Source: Vitis vinifera (taxonomy: Eukaryota > Streptophyta > Magnoliopsida > Vitales > Vitaceae). Taken from it: DNA of 64,000 nt. Below the pieces are notes generated by a model. The model worked only from the letters and a program-made list of their open reading frames with translations. It was not told the origin of the DNA and did no database searches. The stretch covers positions 5,055,501 through 5,119,500 of the forward strand of contig NC_081810.1 in assembly GCF_030704535.1 (NCBI RefSeq). The letters are read 5' to 3'. Shown here in pieces: positions 57,319 to 64,000 of this stretch; positions within the stretch are counted from its first letter, which is position 1, and each line of letters starts with the position of its first letter. The translations under genes were made by a program, and so were the position numbers.

Positions 57319-59820
57319 ATAATTTATTAAAAGGGATAAAATACTCTCTATATCCATGAATTTATTCATTCTCATATTTTTATTTGAAGGATAACTTATT
57401 TTTTTTACATAAATACCCTTAGTTATTTTAAGTATTAACATTATATTTTAAAAGAAATTGTTATATTTATAATAAAATAATATGAGTATTTTTTATCAAA
57501 ATAAGATAAAAATGATAAAGGGTTCGATTTCCAAAATTGGGTTTTCAATAATCTTTTTAATTAAATAATGCTTTAAATTATACCCGATGGAGAAATATTG
57601 AGATTATCGAGAGTGCCGAAAGAGACAACGATAGAAAATGTACAAGGAAAAATATTAATTGTCAAATTTGAAGGGGTAAAGTTGATATCATGGTAAGAAG
57701 CAAGGAATTGGAGACCAAAATCATTTGAAAAGTCAGTGGTTTAGGGGTGGCTTTGGTGTAGCTTTTGGAAGACAGGGCTTTAAGATGAAGACATACCCAT
57801 CACAATCCAAACATGCAAAAGCACAGTAAGTTTACAACATAGGATTCTCCAATTGAAATTACTTACCAATCGCCATTACTTGGTTAAAAAAGAGACAGAG
57901 CTGCCATTTTCAAAGGAGTTTGACCCATAAACAATACAGTTGGAGTTTGGTTTGACTGAAACCTAAAAAGAAAATATCCCAAGGCCCAAAAGAGCTAAAA
58001 AGCTGGTCCAACATTGAACACATTCACATTGTTGATTGCTCTCACACTGGAAAAAGACACTTATACTTAAATGCAGAGGTGTCTTATCTACATTCATTGT
58101 GAAGGGTAGTTTGGTGTGTGAGTAGGTGCGTGGCGGCAAAAGGGGTGGTGTTGTCTCCTTTAGAAAAGGGTGTATGGCTTGCGTGTGAAACGCTCGTTCT
58201 GTCTACACCCTATTCCAGCCTTCATTAGGGTTGGATTTTGTGGGTCCACGTAAAAAAGATGGTTTTTGATTTTTATCTTGTGACCCACGCGAGGAATTTT
58301 GTGGGGATGATCACCTAACTTCGGCAATGAGTGAGAAAAGTCTTGGAAAGCACTGTAGAATGTGGATAGGGTGTCTAGTCAACAAAAGTCATATTATTAT
58401 TGGAAAAAAATTTCTTAACATAAAAATTGGAAGTGGGTTTGGGGGTGAAGCCCAATATGGTTAAGGGTAGTGACCCAAGTTAGTGGGTGGGCCACATTGG
58501 GTCAAGGGTGGAATATGAGAGAAAAATTAAAGAAAGGGAATAAATCTCTCCTAAGATTGTGGCATTGCCGTGCGGCAGGTGTAATGAGTCAATCTTGAGT
58601 TTTGTGGGTGGCTTTTGGTGGGCCGTGGGCCTGCGGCCCAACCAGTCACAGTCAGGTTGAAAAAGCCCTTTCGATTCGTCTCTTTCCTATTTAAATTGTT
58701 GCGATGACCGTCAAAGAAAATTCGTATTGCCAAAACTTTGAACTCGTTTGGGAGTGACTTTGATTTAAAGGGATTTTAAAAAGTGATTTTAGAATAAATT
58801 ATTTTAATGATTCCTAAATTTTTTAAAAATTATCAAACACCTAATGTGTAAGAAAATACTTTTATGAAAATACTTTTAACTCCTTTAAAATCATATTATT
58901 CAAGTTTAATAAAAGCTTTTAAATAATCTTGGATAATTTCATTGGTCAATGGTTATATGTGGGTATGCCTTATGTATATTATATCAAAAAGAAGGACAAT
59001 CAAGCTTATATCTAGATTCAATAGAAGTCCAAAGGGTGAATAGGATCTCAAATAATGAAAGATAAGTAAAAGTCAAGTTCGATTACGTCTATTCCTAATC
59101 TTAAATGGAATGTAACAAAGGTTATAATCATAGTGATCCTCTTATTCAATTATTTCAACCATTTCTAAACACCTCATAGCGTTTTCAGGCAATTCTCATC
59201 GTCATTTATGTATGATTTGATTTCTCATACACTGTCCCTTCTAATACTAATGGGTTTCAAAGATAAAAGTCTTTTGTTAATCCATAAATTAACCTAGGTA
59301 AATCTAGGAACTAAATTGGATTATTTTTATTCTTAATAAGCACTTGAACTATGAATTGTCTTATGACTCACCATTCAAATAGATTCATTTTTTGAAATAA
59401 CTGATCAAATAACAAATGATCCCTTTTCTTACTACTAGTTGATCTCTAAACTTACCCTTCTCGTTCCATCAACTAATCTTATTCTCATATCTTGTTTGTG
59501 AGAAAAATAAAAGGCAAAAAGGTTTTAAAGTGGTAAAAATTAAGTGTTAATTTCTCTTATTGGATCAAAATGAAAAATAGGGATTCTCAAGGTAAAACAA
59601 CAATAATACAACTTTGATTAGAAATACTTCATTGATGTAACTTTTGTATATTTATAGATTTAAGAACCCTAATAGGGCCTATTTGTGAGGATTAAAACCC
59701 CCTTTTTAATGCCTTAAAAGTATTATTCCTATAAAAATCAGGTATTTGGGAAAAAATGTAAAAATTATTTTTCATAAAAAAATACTTAAAAAAAAAAAAC
59801 TCATTATAAAAAACATTTTT

Positions 59821-59882
59821 AATTCAAGTGATGCACACAAAATTTGACCATAATTCAAGTGTTGCCCAGAAAATTTGACCAT
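59821..59882 (+). repeat. 31-bp tandem duplication
   Basis: AATTCAAGTGATGCACACAA and AATTCAAGTGTTGCCCAGAA, each followed by AATTTGACCAT, at an exact 31-base period. Confidence 0.9.
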
Positions 59883-60704
59883 AATCATCTGGAAGCAAGC
59901 CCTAGCTGGTGTGGCCTAACTATAGTTCATCCACTCTCTCACATGTGAATTAGTTCTATTATTAGGGAAAGAATCCATCTTAATGGATCGACCCCACAAT
60001 CCAACTACATTTTGCCCTTTTTATTGATCTATTTGGATTTAGATAGCTGGTGGGATCTGGATAATGCAAGTATGTTGTATGCTTTTCAAACCATTTGATA
60101 TGTTTTCAAGGAAAATTATACTCATAAAGGTGGTATATAAACTTTTTTTCTTGGTCTTCACCAATCAGGGTCGAACTCCAAGCCAAAACTTAGCCTTTTT
60201 TTTGTTAATTTATCATGATTTTTTTAATAGTTGCCCAAAACTTTAGGGAGAGAATGGAAGCTCAAATCCCTATCTTAAATAGGAATGAGTGGAATTTTAT
60301 CAATATTTTTATAAGTTTTGATCAATTTTTATTTCAAATTATTTTTTTTCAACGTTTTTTTTATTTCATAAAATTCAATTATTAATACTTCACCAGTTTA
60401 TGATATTTTCGTCTCGCATGGAATGTGAATATCGGTAGGAAAGATTTGGGGTAATGCTACTCTAAGCCCACAAAAAGGGTTGGTATTGGAACCCAACTCA
60501 ATTATCACTAACATGGCTCCCGGTCTATTAAGGTGGGCTACAGCGAAAAGGGCCCAAATGGAAATTGAACGTACTGCCGTACAGGAGAAGGTTCAATTTG
60601 GGCCGGCCATCTCTGACCTCACAATAGACATCGTGTAATCGGTGGTTGAGCCCAACAATTAAGCCTAGTTATAAAATTTTAGTTTAATGCTTTTATTAGA
60701 AAGT

Positions 60705-61317
60705 AGGGATGCAACTTGGGCAGGTTGATCCTATTGATTACTAACCCAAGTTTAATCGGAATTAAAAAATAATCAACCTAAACTCAACCCAATTTGACCT
60801 TTAATTAGAAGTACTCAACTCAATCTTATTTGTCTAAACTTGAGTTGAATTTGAATTAGTCGAATTAAATTCGGATTAATCGAGTTAGATTCGATTTGAT
60901 CAGGTTGATTTGGTTACATGATTCAAAATCAATTCATAATGAATTATAAAAAAACTTTTTTTTTTATATACATATGCTACAATTTAAATTGTAAATTGGA
61001 CAAAATTTTAAAATAATAAAAAAATATAAAAAAAAACTTATATTTAAAAAAATGAAAAGTATGTGATATATTTATCATTCGATATTTTAAAAAATTAAAA
61101 AGAAAATGACTATTATTATATAAAATAATAAATATTATAGATAAATTAAATCAAATTCAAGTTAGGTTATGGGTCGTCTAAACCTTAATCAAGTTCAATC
61201 TAAATTGAGTTTGAATTGAAAAACTCAACCAAAATATTAAAAATATTTACTTAAATATGTCTAAACATCGAGTTAGATTTAGATATAGTTAACTTAACTT
61301 ATTCAAATTGTACCCCT
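60705..61317. mobile_element. possible non-autonomous DNA element with imperfect inverted ends
   Basis: The left end AGGGATGCAACTTGGGCAGG and the reverse complement of the right end AGGGGTACAATTTGAATAAG match imperfectly. The roughly 610-base interior repeats words such as gagttagattcga and aactcaacc, is AT-rich, and has no coding potential. No target duplication was found. Confidence 0.4.
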
Positions 61318-64000
61318 CGTATGAAATAGAAGCAACCATAAATCATGATTTTATTTTATTTGTGACTTAATATTTGAGAATTATATTTTAAAAAGGTTTT
61401 TCATTGCCAAAACATCCAATTTTTTTTTTTTTTCTATTTGATAAAAACATTTATTTAAACATGAGAGACAGGCCCTTTCACCTTATCAAATGACGTAAAA
61501 AAATGAGTTCATTAACAGAAAATTAGAATAAAATAATCTCTAATCACAGATCTAGACCATGTTGAGATCCACTTTTAGGCCTATGATTAAGCCTATTTAT
61601 AGCCATATTCTTCTTCCAAAACCCCTAGCCGTCCAAGATAAATTAATCACAAATACGTAAGCATGAAAGAGAAAGAAAGCAGCCGTGAAACATTCTTTAA
61701 GAGGCATACCCTCTCCATAAATTATAATATTTGCAGAGCAAGATAAGTTCGGATGCTGATTAGGATTATTGAAAGAGTGGATTAATGTTTCATAATCATA
61801 TCATTAAGTTATTAAAAATGGCAGAAATGCTTGGGCAGTCAGTCATATGGTCGGTTTAATAAATCATGGTTAGGTTTTGTATTTAAATGCTAAATACTAA
61901 GTCCACTTTCTGCCACATTACCTACTTAATTTTCAATTAAGTTTAACAACTCATTCTGGACTTTTTCTAATTAAGTAATGGGAATAGGCTGTTCATGCAG
62001 AGAAATCAGATTATTATAAGGCAAGTGAACATGTTACCATTGGATAAGAGGCTATAAATTAAGTAAATAATTCCCACTTTCTTTCTCAATTATCAATTTG
62101 TTTGTTATGATGATGCTTCCAACACCTTTTAATTTTTTTTTAATTGTGACTTTTTGTTTTTTCATAGGAATTAATACATTGACTTCTTTTTCTAATAAGT
62201 TTTATTATAATTTTTCATATCCTCTTTTTTTTTTTAATTTTTTTTTTTTTTATGAAATTGTTGAAACCATGTTCTATTTGGAGGTTGGTCTTGCAAGATT
62301 TAATATTTTCCCTTGAAGGGAATGAGAAAGAATAAAATATTTCAAGCAATTTTCATTTAATTATCATGGCATGCTTAAAAAATGCTATATGGGGAATGAT
62401 CCTCGGTATATACTTATATTTTAATACAATATAATTTTATTTTATTTTTGGCTATTGGAGTTAGATTTGGGTGTTCAAATAGATTGACCAGAACCGAGCT
62501 CATTAATAGAAACTAAGGGAACAATTTCTAAGAATTTTAAAATTATCAAATTAATGTCACTATAAATAATTTGAGAAAGAATAAGTTTCTTATATATCTC
62601 TATTATGAGTCTATCTCTTTCCATGAAAATCATATTTTTGGAATAAAAGTCTTTTTTTTATTTTATGTTTTACTGTTTTTTTTCGTGAAAGTTATATTAT
62701 TTACTCTTTTTTTTTCATGAAAACGAAGATCAAAAGACTTATGACGTAGAAATAAAATTGTTTTCATACTCTTAATTTCATTTATAACTTAAAATGAGAA
62801 AATTGATAAAAAAAAAAAAAAATAGTCAATGGAGATTTTGAGCATTTTAAAAAATAACCCGAAAGCCTTGATTTCTGTGAGGAGTGTTATAGCAAATTCT
62901 AAACCGTAGTCTAGTATCACATGCACTTAGAAATAGTGAATTTATCCTGACTCCGTGATCTGTAGACCTTTTGAAATTTTCCTCTTGTACTTTTTGACCT
63001 TCTTAAATGGTGCATGTGATGAAGATGAATATGGGGAGCAAGTGGGAGCCAATCCACCCTACTTTGTGTGGTTATTCCATATACTACTTGCTTAACATTT
63101 TTCTAACTTCTCATTTTCAGTACTACTAGTTGAAACAATACGAGCCTTAATGTACAAGTCTTTATATAAGAATATGCTTTTTGACGTATTTATTAAAGAA
63201 AGTACATAAGCAACCAAAATATTTCAATTCTACATCATTTTCAAGCTGAATTATAATAAAGATTTTTTTTTACTTATTAGATTACATACGAACAATCATT
63301 AAAAGATTATGACGATTATGACACGTTTTTAACTTTAAATCACAAATATTACAATGACGATGTCATACATCATGCATGTATATGAGATAAACGAATGACG
63401 TAAAGAAATTTTAAAAATATTTTTATACAAAAAATTAACGGGTGATCTAACTAACATTTGAATAGGAGAATTTTCACATTGTAAGTGAAAAAAAAAAAAT
63501 TCAAAGCAATTATGGGGCCAATCCAAATGTTGAGATGTAATGAAAATGATGTAAGTAGGAGAATTGCATGCAAACTTATTTTCTTTATATCACATTTTGG
63601 GTAAAAAAGAATTATACTACTACATCATGGCTCTATCAATTTACTATCGACTCTGGCCTTGTACATACCATATGGCTTCCAAGGTTTTTCTAGAGGAACC
63701 TTCCTTTATTTAATTTTTTTAAATGTCACATGTGATGGGTATGAAGTATGGGGGAAGAAGTGGGAGACAATCCAGCTCATAAGCTCTTAGCTCACTCCGA
63801 TTTTCTCATGTAGTTGGATCCATGACAAGAGATGTAGACCCTCAAGACAAAGAAAGTCATTGGATGGAAACATGAAACTCAAGATCCACATCACCAGGGG
63901 TCCAGGGCCACTGAGTGATATCATCACCTACCTGTTCACCTCCCCCACTAAAACGGCACCATCCAATAAGATAATAAGTTTGAAGAGTAGATGATAATAA

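Larger units (their letters stand above)
52269..64000. other. 12 kb gene-poor, AT-rich region
   Basis: No supportable gene. Open frames longer than 60 codons at 53142-53583, 55058-55433, 58551-58733, 62098-62316 and elsewhere lack domains, plausible splice partners or coding-like composition. The region contains A/T homopolymers, MITE-like ends (for example ctcgtttgggagtgac at 58743), and the separate items listed. It may include promoters or distal regulatory sequence of genes beyond the right edge. Confidence 0.6.

Noticed and set aside
1-64000. CRISPR arrays, bacterial operons or phage-type modules
   Set aside because: No regularly spaced repeats, no prokaryotic gene layout; all supported genes are intron-bearing or family-typical plant genes.

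Overview
The window looks like nuclear DNA from a woody eudicot, most probably grapevine (Vitis). It has GT-AG introns from about 80 bp to several kb, AT-rich spacers, L1-type plant LINEs in introns, and full-length plant-specific proteins (laccase, RIBA, ABCB20-type transporter, ATL ligase). The genus is an inference from gene style and the LINE 3' tail; no database was searched. All gene models were built by reading splice signals and checking that every exon-exon phase closes.

Layout, left to right: RAD51D (minus strand, 3' end cut by the window edge, 45-4332); an AT-rich spacer with MITE-like sequence; a laccase-17-type gene (plus, 6775-9099) with an AC-element/TATA promoter and a miR397-type target site; a bicupin 11S-globulin-like gene (minus, 10058-11774); an AT-rich spacer; a 14 kb, 11-exon UDP-galactose/UDP-glucose transporter 5-type gene (minus, 14612-28614) whose introns hold one large LINE and at least two older LINE remnants; a spacer with a clean MITE (29783-30059); RIBA3 (minus, 30464-33107), divergent across about 0.8 kb from RPL23A (plus, 33914-37040); an ABCB20-type full-size ABC transporter (plus, 38789-46126); an ATL RING-H2 ubiquitin ligase (minus, 47494-48189); and a DUF1635 coiled-coil protein (minus, 49725-52010). 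The last 12 kb (52.3-64 kb) is gene-poor and AT-rich, with repeat debris and one unexplained coding-like patch near 57.13-57.30 kb.

The genes do not form one pathway. They cover DNA repair, lignin polymerisation, nucleotide-sugar transport, plastid riboflavin synthesis, translation, membrane transport and ubiquitination. I found no CRISPR array, tRNA, rRNA, operon or new defence-type system. The points most worth a second look are two enzymes with one degenerate half (the RIBA3 DHBP-synthase domain and ABCB20 nucleotide-binding domain 1), the LINE whose stop codons look like methylation-driven C-to-T decay and whose target-site duplication is still readable, the miR397-type site in the laccase, the tandem duplication across the ABCB20 stop codon, and the orphan patch near 57.2 kb.
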